From Acidobacteriota bacterium (lineage in GTDB: Bacteria; Acidobacteriota; Thermoanaerobaculia; Multivoradales; SZUA-115), in contig QIHU01000221.1 of assembly GCA_003231035.1 (NCBI GenBank), forward strand, positions 1 to 9,222: a DNA stretch of 9,222 nucleotides, given 5' to 3'. Under the pieces are notes generated by a model that was not told where the DNA came from, did no database searches, and worked only from the letters and a program-made list of their open reading frames with translations. The position numbers were made by a program, and so were the translations under genes. Shown piece after piece: positions 1 through 5,686 of this stretch. Each line of letters opens with the position of its first letter. The first letter of the stretch is position 1.

Positions 1-520
1 CCATGTTCACCGGGTCATTCCCGGCAAACTGATACAGGCTTGGCGAATCCGCGTACAGCATCGGATCGACGGTCACCAGCCGACCTATCTCTGGATCCAG
101 CCACCGGTTCCTGAAGTAGCCCCACCCCGTAGCCTCATCCACCGGCCTTCCATGGAAGCCGATCGTAGTAGCAGTACACCTACCGCGAGTTCGGCACAAA
201 CCCCTTTGGTTTCTTAACGTTACCTCCCAGCTACAAAACTGGAGGTCCTGACGCGTGTTTCCGCGTAGGTCGCGGCCGACGCGCGAGGGCGCGCGCGGCA
301 GAAGTCCGTAGCCGGAAGCGGCGCGAGGATGGCCCAGAAGGCGGTAGGCGGTGGCCGAGGTGCCCACCGGCCGTTGCTCGGCGGCGAGGGCCAGGAGCAA
401 GCGCTGATCGTCCACGTCGCGCGGAATCGACCCTTCGGCCGGAAGCGCGATGCCGGCGACAGTGACGATGGCCAGGAGCACCACCACCACCCAGGTTCTT
501 TTTTTAGCTGCTAGCGACAT
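1..520 (-). CDS. Chimeric secreted/anchored protein ending in an RHS core tip (partial, runs off left edge)
   Basis: Reading leftward from an ATG at 518-520, the frame stays open for 173 codons to the window edge. Residues 6-30 form a basic start plus hydrophobic stretch (KKRTW, then VVVVLLAIVTVAGIAL), a signal peptide or membrane anchor. Residues 31-115 match no family I recognise. Residues 118-173 are the end of an RHS repeat-associated core: IGFHGRPVDEATG, YFRNRWLDPEIGR, FAGNDPVNM. The variable toxin tip would lie beyond position 1. The usual long YD-repeat shell is absent, so this is an orphan tip joined to a foreign secreted N-terminus. A less GC-rich patch at about 181-245 marks the likely junction. 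No good ribosome binding site precedes the ATG, so the gene may be silent or a recombination relic. The RHS identity is secure; expression and the start are not. Confidence 0.6.
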   Translation of the reverse strand, partial: MSLAAKKRTWVVVVLLAIVTVAGIALPAEGSIPRDVDDQRLLLALAAEQRPVGTSATAYRLLGHPRAASGYGLLPRAPSRVGRDLRGNTRQDLQFCSWEVTLRNQRGLCRTRGRCTATTIGFHGRPVDEATGWGYFRNRWLDPEIGRLVTVDPMLYADSPSLYQFAGNDPVNM

Positions 521-554
521 ACCGCAGCATTGTATCCGTTGCGACGACCGGCGG

Positions 555-573
555 AGCGGCTAAAGGAAGAAGG
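555..573. repeat. 19-nt exact direct repeat, copy in the GC-rich region
   Basis: Identical to 4309-4327 and same orientation. This copy lies 35 bp from the start codon of the left RHS-tip frame, upstream of it on the minus strand. Confidence 0.5.
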
Positions 574-643
574 ACCGGTGAGTTTGGCACCACCCTAGCC
601 ACACCTGACCAGCTGAAAAGCACAGCCGCGCGCAGTTTGGAAA

Positions 644-658
644 GGCGGCGCAGCCGCC
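644..658. repeat. Short GC hairpin
   Basis: GGCGGC and GCCGCC arms around a 3-nt GCA loop. It is part of the structured GC-rich tract; its function is unknown and it could be chance in DNA this GC-rich. Confidence 0.4.
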
Positions 659-833
659 GGGCCAAGCTGCGTTGCAGGGTGGGTGGTGCAGGCCACGAGC
701 GTAGCTGGTGGCCGGGGGGGATTCCGGCGGGGCGGGCGGGTGGAGGGGGCGGGGCTGGAGCCGAGCACGGGGACGCGCTAGCGGCCCCGCGCGCAGCCGT
801 GCAAGACCCGCCACCGTCGGGAGGTCCGGGGGA

Positions 834-850
834 GCCCCCTTCGAGGGGGC
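834..850. repeat. Strong hairpin, 7-bp arms and TCG loop
   Basis: GCCCCCT and AGGGGGC surround TCG. The outer pairs GTCCG (824-828) and CGGAC (850-854) could replace the last base pair and extend the stem around a bulge. CCACCG (811-816) can also pair with the GGCGGTGG region near 864-872. This is a candidate structured RNA or cruciform. No U-tract follows on either strand, so it is not a standard terminator. Confidence 0.5.
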
Positions 851-885
851 GGACGGGAGGCCCGGCGGTGGGAGGGCACCCGCCG

Positions 886-897
886 GGCGAGCTCGCC
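886..897. repeat. 12-bp perfect palindrome
   Basis: GGCGAGCTCGCC is fully self-complementary. It lies in the palindrome-rich tract and has no assigned function. Confidence 0.4.
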
Positions 898-965
898 GAG
901 GAGGCCCACGGCGGGGCCGTTCCCGAAGCCGCGTTGGCCCCGTCACCTCGACCGCTCGCCCCAAG

Positions 966-988
966 TTTCCATAACAGCGTTATGGAAA
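966..988. repeat. Perfect inverted repeat, candidate recombinase core site
   Basis: Arms TTTCCATAAC (966-975) and GTTATGGAAA (979-988) flank AGC. It is clearly more AT-rich than its surroundings. Two inverted arms around a short centre is the usual layout of a tyrosine-recombinase core site. It can also be read as 8-bp arms around a 7-bp centre, ACAGCGT. It lies about 365 bp beyond the stop codon of the recombinase gene. The inverted repeat is seen directly; its role as an att or res site is inference. Confidence 0.55.
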
Positions 989-1028
989 GGCCGCAGGCCC
1001 AAGCCGGGGGGTGGTGAGGGCGAGGTCG

Positions 1029-1044
1029 GATAAGCCGGCTTATC
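1029..1044. repeat. 16-bp perfect palindrome, candidate second recombinase site
   Basis: GATAAGCCGGCTTATC is a perfect palindrome about 60 bp from the inverted repeat at 966-988. The half-sites of the two elements share a loose motif, YCSATAAS (for example TCCATAAC and TCCGATAAG), which suggests that the same protein binds both. Function is inferred from similarity of arrangement and from the neighbouring recombinase gene. Confidence 0.5.
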
Positions 1045-1085
1045 GGACAGCGAAGAGTGCAAGGAGCGTGACGGCGGGGGCCGGC

Positions 1086-1110
1086 GCGAGCCTTGCCCGT
1101 AGCGGCTCGC
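1086..1110. repeat. Inverted repeat with 7-bp arms
   Basis: GCGAGCC (1086-1092) and GGCTCGC (1104-1110) surround an 11-nt loop, overlapping the TGCCCGTAG direct repeats (1094-1102, 1114-1122). Function unknown. Confidence 0.35.
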
Positions 1111-1305
1111 CCGTGCCCGTAGGGACACCGCCCCCCGGCGCCGCTTGGGGGGAGCACCCGGAGCCACGGACCTTTGCCCTACCCGTTAGCCCCGCCGTGG
1201 GCCGGTGGCCAGCGTGCGCGGACGCTGAGAGACACGCGGCCGGGCCGGGGCGGGCGGGGGTGACTCAAACCAACACATCCCGGAGGCTGCGCGCGGAGCT
1301 GCGGA

Positions 1306-1323
1306 AGCCGGCGCTAGCCGGCT
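1306..1323 (-). terminator. Possible U-tract-less terminator hairpin after the recombinase gene
   Basis: AGCCGGC and GCCGGCT arms around a 4-nt loop, starting 29 bp beyond the recombinase stop codon. No run of T follows on the minus strand, so intrinsic termination is doubtful. It may only stabilise the 3' end, or belong to the general palindrome cluster. Confidence 0.3.
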
Positions 1324-1352
1324 GGAGCGCGAGCACGTAGACCCCGGACCGC

Positions 1353-2450
1353 TTAGTCTTCGGGCAGAGGGCTGTCCTCGTCCTCGGCGATCTCCTCAGC
1401 GATCTCAGCCTCCAGCACCGCCCGTAGCTCCTCAGCCTCCATGTCCTTCTCAGAGCTCTGCTTCTGGCTCTTCGCCCCGTGCAGTCCAGCCATCGGATGC
1501 GAGGCTGTATGCACCTGCTTGAGCTTCTCGACCGAAACTCGCGTGTAGAGCTGGGTCGTCTCTAGCTGCGCGTGGCCCAGCATCTCCTGGATGAAACGGA
1601 TGTCGGCCCCGCCCTCGAGCATCATCGTGGCCATGGTGTGGCGAAACAGGTGACACGCGCCCACTCGCTTGCGCACCCCGGAAGCACCGATGATTCGTTT
1701 CACCCGCACGCCCAGCGTGCTGCTCTTGAGCCGCTCACCATGGTTACTGAGAAACAGTGCCCATTCATCCGCGTGCAGCGCTAGCCGTGGGCGCACGTCC
1801 TTCAAATAGCGCTCAGTCCACGCCATCGCTCGTTCACCCACGGGCACCACCCGATCCTTGCCGCCCTTGCCCAAACGTACCGCCACCGTCCCATGCTCGG
1901 TACTGAGGTCATACAGATCGAGGTTCACGACCTCCGTTCGGCGAATCCCCGTCGAAACTAACAGCTCCAGAATGGCTCGGTTGCGCAGCCCCAGATCCGT
2001 CCCGACATTCGGGTAGGCCAGGACCTGCTCTAGCTCAGCCAGAGTGAACCCCTCGATTGGAAGCCGCATCGGCGTCTTTGGTAGCTCAATCTCCGAGGCC
2101 GGGTTGTAGAGCATGTAGCGCTGCTTGGCCATCCACTTGAAGAAGGTCATCAGTGAGATCATGCGAGAGGCCTGACTTCTGACCGCCAGCGGCCGGCCGT
2201 CCGGCCGGCGATAGTGGAACAGGTAACGCTGGTAGCGCTCCACCATCCCCCGCGTGACATTCACCGGCTGATCGACACCGCGCTCCCCGCACCAGATCCC
2301 GAAGAGACGTAGGGACGACTCGTGACCTCCGCGGGCACTCTGGGAGTAGCCGTGCACGTCGCGCCACTCCAAATGGCGAGCGATCAGCACCTCAAAACTG
2401 CGCGCGTCGTCGGGATCGCCTAGCACCGCCCGTTCCGGCCAGCGCGGCAT
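1353..2450 (-). CDS. Tyrosine recombinase/integrase (XerC/D-like)
   Basis: A 365-residue phage-integrase-family enzyme that would catalyse DNA cutting and rejoining at a specific site through a 3'-phosphotyrosine intermediate. The N-terminal half (about residues 15-115) is a SAM-like, core-binding domain. The catalytic half (about 135-315) has every expected residue: R170 in STGIRRTE, K195 in GKGGKDR, H267 and R270 in HLFRH, H293 in LGHAQ, and the nucleophile Y302 in QLYTRV. The tail after about 330 is unusual: long and strongly acidic (EAEE, AEEIAEDED). The ATG overlaps the stop of the upstream gene by one base (TGATG), so the two are translationally coupled in one operon. The sequence shows no damage. 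The target site is unknown; palindromes at 966-1044, beyond its 3' end, are candidates. It is likely the integrase of the element that includes the split primase gene. Confidence 0.93.
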   Translation of the reverse strand: MPRWPERAVLGDPDDARSFEVLIARHLEWRDVHGYSQSARGGHESSLRLFGIWCGERGVDQPVNVTRGMVERYQRYLFHYRRPDGRPLAVRSQASRMISLMTFFKWMAKQRYMLYNPASEIELPKTPMRLPIEGFTLAELEQVLAYPNVGTDLGLRNRAILELLVSTGIRRTEVVNLDLYDLSTEHGTVAVRLGKGGKDRVVPVGERAMAWTERYLKDVRPRLALHADEWALFLSNHGERLKSSTLGVRVKRIIGASGVRKRVGACHLFRHTMATMMLEGGADIRFIQEMLGHAQLETTQLYTRVSVEKLKQVHTASHPMAGLHGAKSQKQSSEKDMEAEELRAVLEAEIAEEIAEDEDSPLPED

Positions 2451-3424
2451 CAGGAAGCCTCCTGAATCAATGCACCACTACGACGTTCCTCCCTGTACGA
2501 CCGCGCCGTTTGTTGATCTGCCAGATGTGCGTTTTTCCCGGGTTTGACTCCATTTGCTAGTGAAGCCCTTTCCTTGCCTACACTTACCCCACCCCGCGCC
2601 CCCCCCGCGACCCCCCCGTTTTGGGGGCGCGATGGGGGCGCGTTCTCGCCCCTCTTGCCCCGCGAGGTGGCCGGTTTACCCCGCGTTGTTTCCGTCGTAC
2701 CCCCACTTTCTAACCGTTCGACGTCGATCAAACCCGGCAAGAGCGGCCGCTGGCCGTCGTCGCCTGGGGCCAGCAGCAGCTCGTAGACGTAGCTCTGGCC
2801 CCTGCCGCCCTGGTGGACCAGCAGGTACTCCAGCTCCACCAGCCGCGCCAGGTGGAGGCGTAGTTGCGTGTCGCCCCAGCCCGTCGTCTCGCGTACCTCC
2901 CGGCGGCTAAAGCGGAAATGACCGCGCTCCATTTCCAGTCGGCCGCATGCCGCGCTAACTTGGCGATCGAGCTTGCCCAGCAGCACCCGAGTCTGTGCCG
3001 GCAGCTCATCCAGCGAGCGACCCAGTACCTCGTGGGCCAAGCGGTTGGCCGTCGCAATGTCGGCGAGCGTGACCTCGATGTACTCGATCTCGCGGCCCGC
3101 CACCGCGGCCCGCTTCACCTCTCGCTGGTGCTGGTGAAGCAAAGCAATCGTGTCGATCAGCGTCAGGTACTTCTCGTGATCCCGCCGTGTCCTGATCTGC
3201 GCGTCCGAAAACGTCAGCTCGGGAGCGTAAGGGTTGACCACCGCCAGCGGCCGCAGCAAGCGCTGCGCGTTGCGGTGCAACGCCACCACCGCATCGCGAC
3301 CGGTGCGCGCCACCAGACCATCCAGCGTGCGGCGCTCGCGCTGGAGGCGATGAATCGCCCGCGTCTGCTCCCTGGCCTCATCGACACTCAAGACCAGACA
3401 CCGATTCAACAACTCCTCGTCCAC
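2450..3424 (-). CDS. C-terminal part of the split primase-helicase-like protein, with winged-helix and low-complexity tail
   Basis: A 324-codon frame beginning at a GTG that overlaps the end of the upstream primase frame by 19 bp. No ribosome binding site precedes it. The first residues (DEELLNRCLVLSVDE) read like the middle of an AAA+/primase-helicase ATPase, with an Arg-finger-like LNR, and not like a natural N-terminus. A helical region follows. Residues about 165-217 look like a winged-helix domain (FRFSRREVRETTGWGDTQLRLHL, then LEYLLVHQGGRGQSYVYEL). The last 85 residues are low-complexity, basic and Gly/Arg/Ser-rich (for example TTRGKPATSRGKRGE). I read it as the second half of the gene at 3406-5508, separated by a frameshift. 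In homologues as I remember them, both parts lie in one polypeptide of about 1,000 residues. It is coupled to the recombinase by TGATG. Whether this half is ever translated is uncertain. Confidence 0.8.
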   Translation of the reverse strand: MDEELLNRCLVLSVDEAREQTRAIHRLQRERRTLDGLVARTGRDAVVALHRNAQRLLRPLAVVNPYAPELTFSDAQIRTRRDHEKYLTLIDTIALLHQHQREVKRAAVAGREIEYIEVTLADIATANRLAHEVLGRSLDELPAQTRVLLGKLDRQVSAACGRLEMERGHFRFSRREVRETTGWGDTQLRLHLARLVELEYLLVHQGGRGQSYVYELLLAPGDDGQRPLLPGLIDVERLESGGTTETTRGKPATSRGKRGENAPPSRPQNGGVAGGARGGVSVGKERASLANGVKPGKNAHLADQQTARSYREERRSGALIQEAS

Positions 3425-3434
3425 GTCGATAGAA
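3406..3434 (-). other. Frameshift junction between the two primase-helicase pieces
   Basis: On the minus strand the upstream frame reads ATG ATC TTT CTA TCG ACG TGG and stops at TGA (3406-3408). The family-like continuation, ATC GAC GTG GAC GAG GAG (IDVDEE), is one base out of phase from 3430 downward. A loss of 3n+1 bases between TTTCT and ATCGAC would explain it. Remembered homologues have about four extra residues here (MIFL-TTTA-ID), which suggests a 13-base loss in the sensor-1 strand of the ATPase. That size is inference. Confidence 0.7.
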
Positions 3435-5508
3435 AGATCATCACCGGCCCCTCGACCCGGTACTCGTGCGTGACCAGCCGGCCGGTCGCCGGGTCCTTAC
3501 CCGTCGAGGCAATGGTCAGCTCGCCCTCACTCTGCAAGAGCTTCAGGGCGTAGCTGGCGCGCTCCGCGCCCTCTTCTTCGACGATGGCCAGGATCTTGTG
3601 TTTCAAATTCTCCTCGCCCATGTAAAACAAACTCTGACCCGTCATCGCCGAGTACTGCACCCGCTCTTCTTCGGGAAACATCCCCAGTACCGCGTCCATC
3701 AGCGACGACTTACCGGCCGAAGAGGACGATTGCACCACCACCGCCAGTGGCCGCGCCAGCAGCCGCGAGGTCGCCGCCAGGTACCCGAGTAGCTTGTTCG
3801 TCTCCTCGCCGACCACGCCGCACAAAGCAAAGTCGGCCAGCAGTCGGGCGAGCAAGTCGGGCGAGCTCAGCAGCTCCAAAGCCGCTTCCCGCTCCGCTGT
3901 CGATAGCTCCACCTTGACCTCGGTTTCTGGATTCAGCGCCGCCTGGATCTGCTCGTCTTGCAGCTCTTCGAGCTTCAGGAGCACCTTGCCCAGTTCCGTC
4001 TTGAGAGCCGCCTCTTCCATCCCCAGCTCCCGCGAAGCCGCCTTTTGAAAGGCCGACCTTTGCCGAGCTGAGTAGAGGTCCAGCGTGTCCACGTGGAAAC
4101 CCTCGCCCCGTGAGGCCAAGAGATTCACCTTGAGGACATCGTAAGAATGGTTGCGCTCCATCCCACGCACCCGATACCGGCGGTCACCCATCGCCAAGAC
4201 CACCTCCTGCTCGCGGCGCTCCATCGGCACCTCGGCCGGCGCCGGAGCCGGCAGGGCCGTGCCTTGGAGTAACGGAGCCGGTGGCGCCACCTCTTCCCCC
4301 ACCCGCCCAGCGGCTAAAGGAAGAAGGCCCTTCTCTTCTTTAGTCGCCGGCTCGACCACCTCGACCGCCACAGCACCCCGCTCCGGCTCTTCCCCCTCCC
4401 CCATCCACTCGGCTTGCCGCAGCACCAGGTCCAAACTCTTCTCAGGCGGCTTGACCGCCAGCGCGTACTCGTTGGCGTCCATCTTGCGCGGGAACCGCAC
4501 CCGCCAGGAGCCGATCCCGTGGACACCCAGCCGCTCGGCCAGCTTCACAGCTGCCTTGTCGCCCGCCTCGTCCCGGTCGTAGGCGATCAGCACGCGCTCG
4601 ATCCCGTGGCCTAGAAACGCCTGCTCCATTTCGTCGGTGAAACCCTCGATCCCAAACGCCGAGGTTACCGCCCGAAACCCAGCGCACCAAAAGGTCAGAG
4701 CGTCGATCAGCGACTCGCACAAGATCACCTCGGGCGAAGCAGCCAAGGCTTCCAAGTTGAAGACACCACGATGAGGCCCCGGCAAATACAGATGCATCGG
4801 CGTGCCTTTGCGCAGCTTCCGGGTCACCTTGCGCCCGTAGATCTCGACCACCTGGCCCTCGGCATCGAAAATCGGAATCACTACCGACCCGTTGAAATGC
4901 TCATGGCCGCTCTGGCGCAAGATCCCAATCTCTTGCAGCCGTCCACGGATCTGTTGGCCCAGTTTCGCGTGCTTAGCCGGCAGGCGATAGCCCAAGGTCC
5001 GGTTGGCGAAACCCAACCGAAACCGGTCCACCAGCTCCGGGTGGACCAAGCCCCGGCCCTCCAGATACCCCAAAGCCTCCGGGCTCTCCTTCAAAGCCTC
5101 CTGGTAGTAGCCCACCACCTGGGCCAAGACCGCCGCGTTTTCTTCACCGACTTCCACCGGCGACGCCAGCTTCCGCGCTTGCGAGTGCTTCGGCGACGGC
5201 GACGGCCCCGGCTCACTCAGTACCGCCGCATCCTCGCGCAAAAGTTCCATCGCATGGCGAAACGAAACCCCTTGATCCCGCATCACCCAATCGATCACCG
5301 AACCGCCCGCTTGACACGCTCCCAAGCAGTGCCAAAGGTTCGTCTTCGGGCTGATCACCAAGGACGGCTCTTTGTCGTCGTGGAACGGGCACAGCCCCAG
5401 CAGATCCTTCCCATGACGGCGAAGCTTCACACCCCGAGCCTCCGCCAATCGCTGCACCGAGACTTCCGACTTGATCCGCGCTAGCTCCGCCTCCGGTACC
5501 CGGGCCAC
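3406..5508 (-). CDS. CHC2 zinc-finger/Toprim primase with P-loop ATPase part (3'-truncated by frameshift)
   Basis: A 700-residue DnaG-like protein of a mobile element. The CHC2 zinc finger has C40, H43, C61 and C65 (LCPFHDDKEPSL, then WHCLGAC). A primase core follows (YLEGRGL about 148; FNGSVVIPIFDAEG 205-218). The Toprim motifs are E265 (CESLIDA) and D311/D313 (AYDRDEAGD), which bind the metals for primer synthesis. A Pro/Ala/Glu-rich linker spans about 370-435. From about 540 there is a P-loop ATPase segment with a serine-rich Walker A-like stretch (SSSSAGKS, K600) and a Walker B-like ILAIVEEE (640-647). The frame ends abruptly after MIFL at 693 with seven unrelated residues. It starts at GTG 5508 with GGAG 9 nt upstream, 3 nt after the stop of an in-frame leader ORF. 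Expected role: initiating replication of the integrative element. The protein as encoded lacks the rest of its ATPase and is probably impaired. Confidence 0.85.
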   Translation of the reverse strand: MARVPEAELARIKSEVSVQRLAEARGVKLRRHGKDLLGLCPFHDDKEPSLVISPKTNLWHCLGACQAGGSVIDWVMRDQGVSFRHAMELLREDAAVLSEPGPSPSPKHSQARKLASPVEVGEENAAVLAQVVGYYQEALKESPEALGYLEGRGLVHPELVDRFRLGFANRTLGYRLPAKHAKLGQQIRGRLQEIGILRQSGHEHFNGSVVIPIFDAEGQVVEIYGRKVTRKLRKGTPMHLYLPGPHRGVFNLEALAASPEVILCESLIDALTFWCAGFRAVTSAFGIEGFTDEMEQAFLGHGIERVLIAYDRDEAGDKAAVKLAERLGVHGIGSWRVRFPRKMDANEYALAVKPPEKSLDLVLRQAEWMGEGEEPERGAVAVEVVEPATKEEKGLLPLAAGRVGEEVAPPAPLLQGTALPAPAPAEVPMERREQEVVLAMGDRRYRVRGMERNHSYDVLKVNLLASRGEGFHVDTLDLYSARQRSAFQKAASRELGMEEAALKTELGKVLLKLEELQDEQIQAALNPETEVKVELSTAEREAALELLSSPDLLARLLADFALCGVVGEETNKLLGYLAATSRLLARPLAVVVQSSSSAGKSSLMDAVLGMFPEEERVQYSAMTGQSLFYMGEENLKHKILAIVEEEGAERASYALKLLQSEGELTIASTGKDPATGRLVTHEYRVEGPVMIFLSTWTRSC
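4309..4327. repeat. 19-nt exact direct repeat, copy inside the primase gene
   Basis: AGCGGCTAAAGGAAGAAGG is identical to 555-573, in the same orientation. Here it codes on the minus strand for part of the linker (LLPLAA). Flanking bases do not match, so the shared block is exactly 19 nt. It could be a protein-binding site, a transferred fragment, or chance. Confidence 0.5.
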
Positions 5509-5511
5509 GGC

Positions 5512-5574
5512 TCAAGGCTCCACCGGGGGAGAGGGGGAAGGGAGAGGGGGAGCGGCTGGGTGGTGTTTGAGCAT
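5512..5574 (-). CDS. Proline-rich leader peptide ORF, in frame with and just ahead of the primase gene
   Basis: A 20-codon frame starting at ATG 5572-5574, preceded by a strong ribosome binding site, GGAGG at 5580-5584 with 5-nt spacing. It begins MLKHHPAAPP and ends PPVEP, with nine prolines and three Pro-Pro pairs. Its TGA (5512-5514) is in frame with the primase, whose GTG start follows after one codon (GCC). Two readings are possible. It may be a leader peptide whose translation, perhaps slowed at Pro-Pro motifs, couples to primase initiation. Or it may be the original primase N-terminus cut off by a nonsense mutation. The primase GTG has a poorer ribosome binding site, so ribosomes probably reach it by coupling. 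The peptide itself has no recognisable function. Confidence 0.5.
   Translation of the reverse strand: MLKHHPAAPPLPSPSPPVEP
5525..5552 (+). repeat. 28-bp homopurine tract with four G-runs
   Basis: The plus strand is purely G/A from 5525 to 5552 with four runs of three to five G. It could form a G-quadruplex or triplex. On the minus strand it encodes the proline-rich centre of the leader peptide, so coding constraint may explain it. It lies in the 5' leader of the primase transcript. Confidence 0.5.
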
Positions 5575-5597
5575 GGAGACCTCCGTTTGGCTGGAGC

Positions 5598-5613
5598 TGT
5601 CAAGGAGATTATT
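5598..5613 (-). promoter_or_regulatory. Possible leftward promoter elements for the leader/primase operon
   Basis: On the minus strand, AATAAT (plus 5608-5613) resembles a -10 box, 5 of 6 to consensus. It overlaps by two bases the -35 box of the divergent regulator promoter. A perfect TTGACA also occurs (plus 5598-5603) but has no matching -10 at 16-18 bp. Overlapping divergent promoters would let the XRE protein control both directions. Evidence is weak. Confidence 0.3.
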
Positions 5614-5640
5614 GTGACTTCTAGATAGAGACGATATGAT
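5612..5640 (+). promoter_or_regulatory. Sigma-70-type promoter of the XRE regulator gene
   Basis: TTGTGA (5612-5617, 4 of 6 to TTGACA), a 17-bp spacer, then TATGAT (5635-5640, 5 of 6 to TATAAT). Transcription would start near 5647, giving a leader of about 40 nt before the ATG at 5687. A small inverted repeat, ATAGA (5625-5629) and TCTAT (5640-5644), straddles the -10 box and could be an operator for the encoded HTH protein. Confidence 0.6.
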
Positions 5641-5686
5641 CTATTTGGTCGAGAGTCAAGAACGAGTTCAAAATCAGGGAGGTACG

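Larger units (their letters stand above)
521..1352. other. GC-rich, palindrome-dense region without a convincing gene
   Basis: About 830 bp between the end of the recombinase gene and the left RHS fragment. Open frames occur on both strands, but they translate to low-complexity Pro/Ala/Arg/Gly text without domains, as expected of very GC-rich DNA. The region holds a cluster of perfect inverted repeats at 644-658, 834-850, 886-897, 966-988, 1029-1044, 1086-1110 and 1306-1323. There is also a 9-nt direct repeat, TGCCCGTAG, at 1094-1102 and 1114-1122. Possible roles are an attachment or recombination site for the adjacent recombinase, a replication or transfer origin, or a structured RNA. None is proven. 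I see no tRNA. Confidence 0.6.

Noticed and set aside
966..1044. Integron attC sites.
   Set aside because: The arms do not fit the RYYYAAC/GTTRRRY pattern, and the recombinase shows no clear integron-integrase insertion, so a cassette array is not supported.
504..1340. Several long open frames on both strands of the GC-rich tract, including one of 217 codons on the minus strand.
   Set aside because: They overlap each other in several frames, translate to low-complexity Pro/Ala/Arg/Gly text and lack domains; stop-poor GC-rich DNA explains them.
2544..2910. Plus-strand open frames opposite the low-complexity tail of the second primase piece.
   Set aside because: They are antisense shadows, Pro/Arg-rich, with no ribosome binding site or domain.
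3406..3434. Programmed ribosomal frameshifting between the two primase pieces.
   Set aside because: The geometry would need -1 slippage, but the codons ATC TTT CTA TCG do not form an X-XXY-YYZ heptamer and I see no stimulatory structure. A small deletion is simpler.
5636..5686. Upstream ATG as start of the XRE regulator.
   Set aside because: It lies within the TATGAT -10 box, upstream of the probable transcription start, while the ATG at 5687 has GGGAGG in place.
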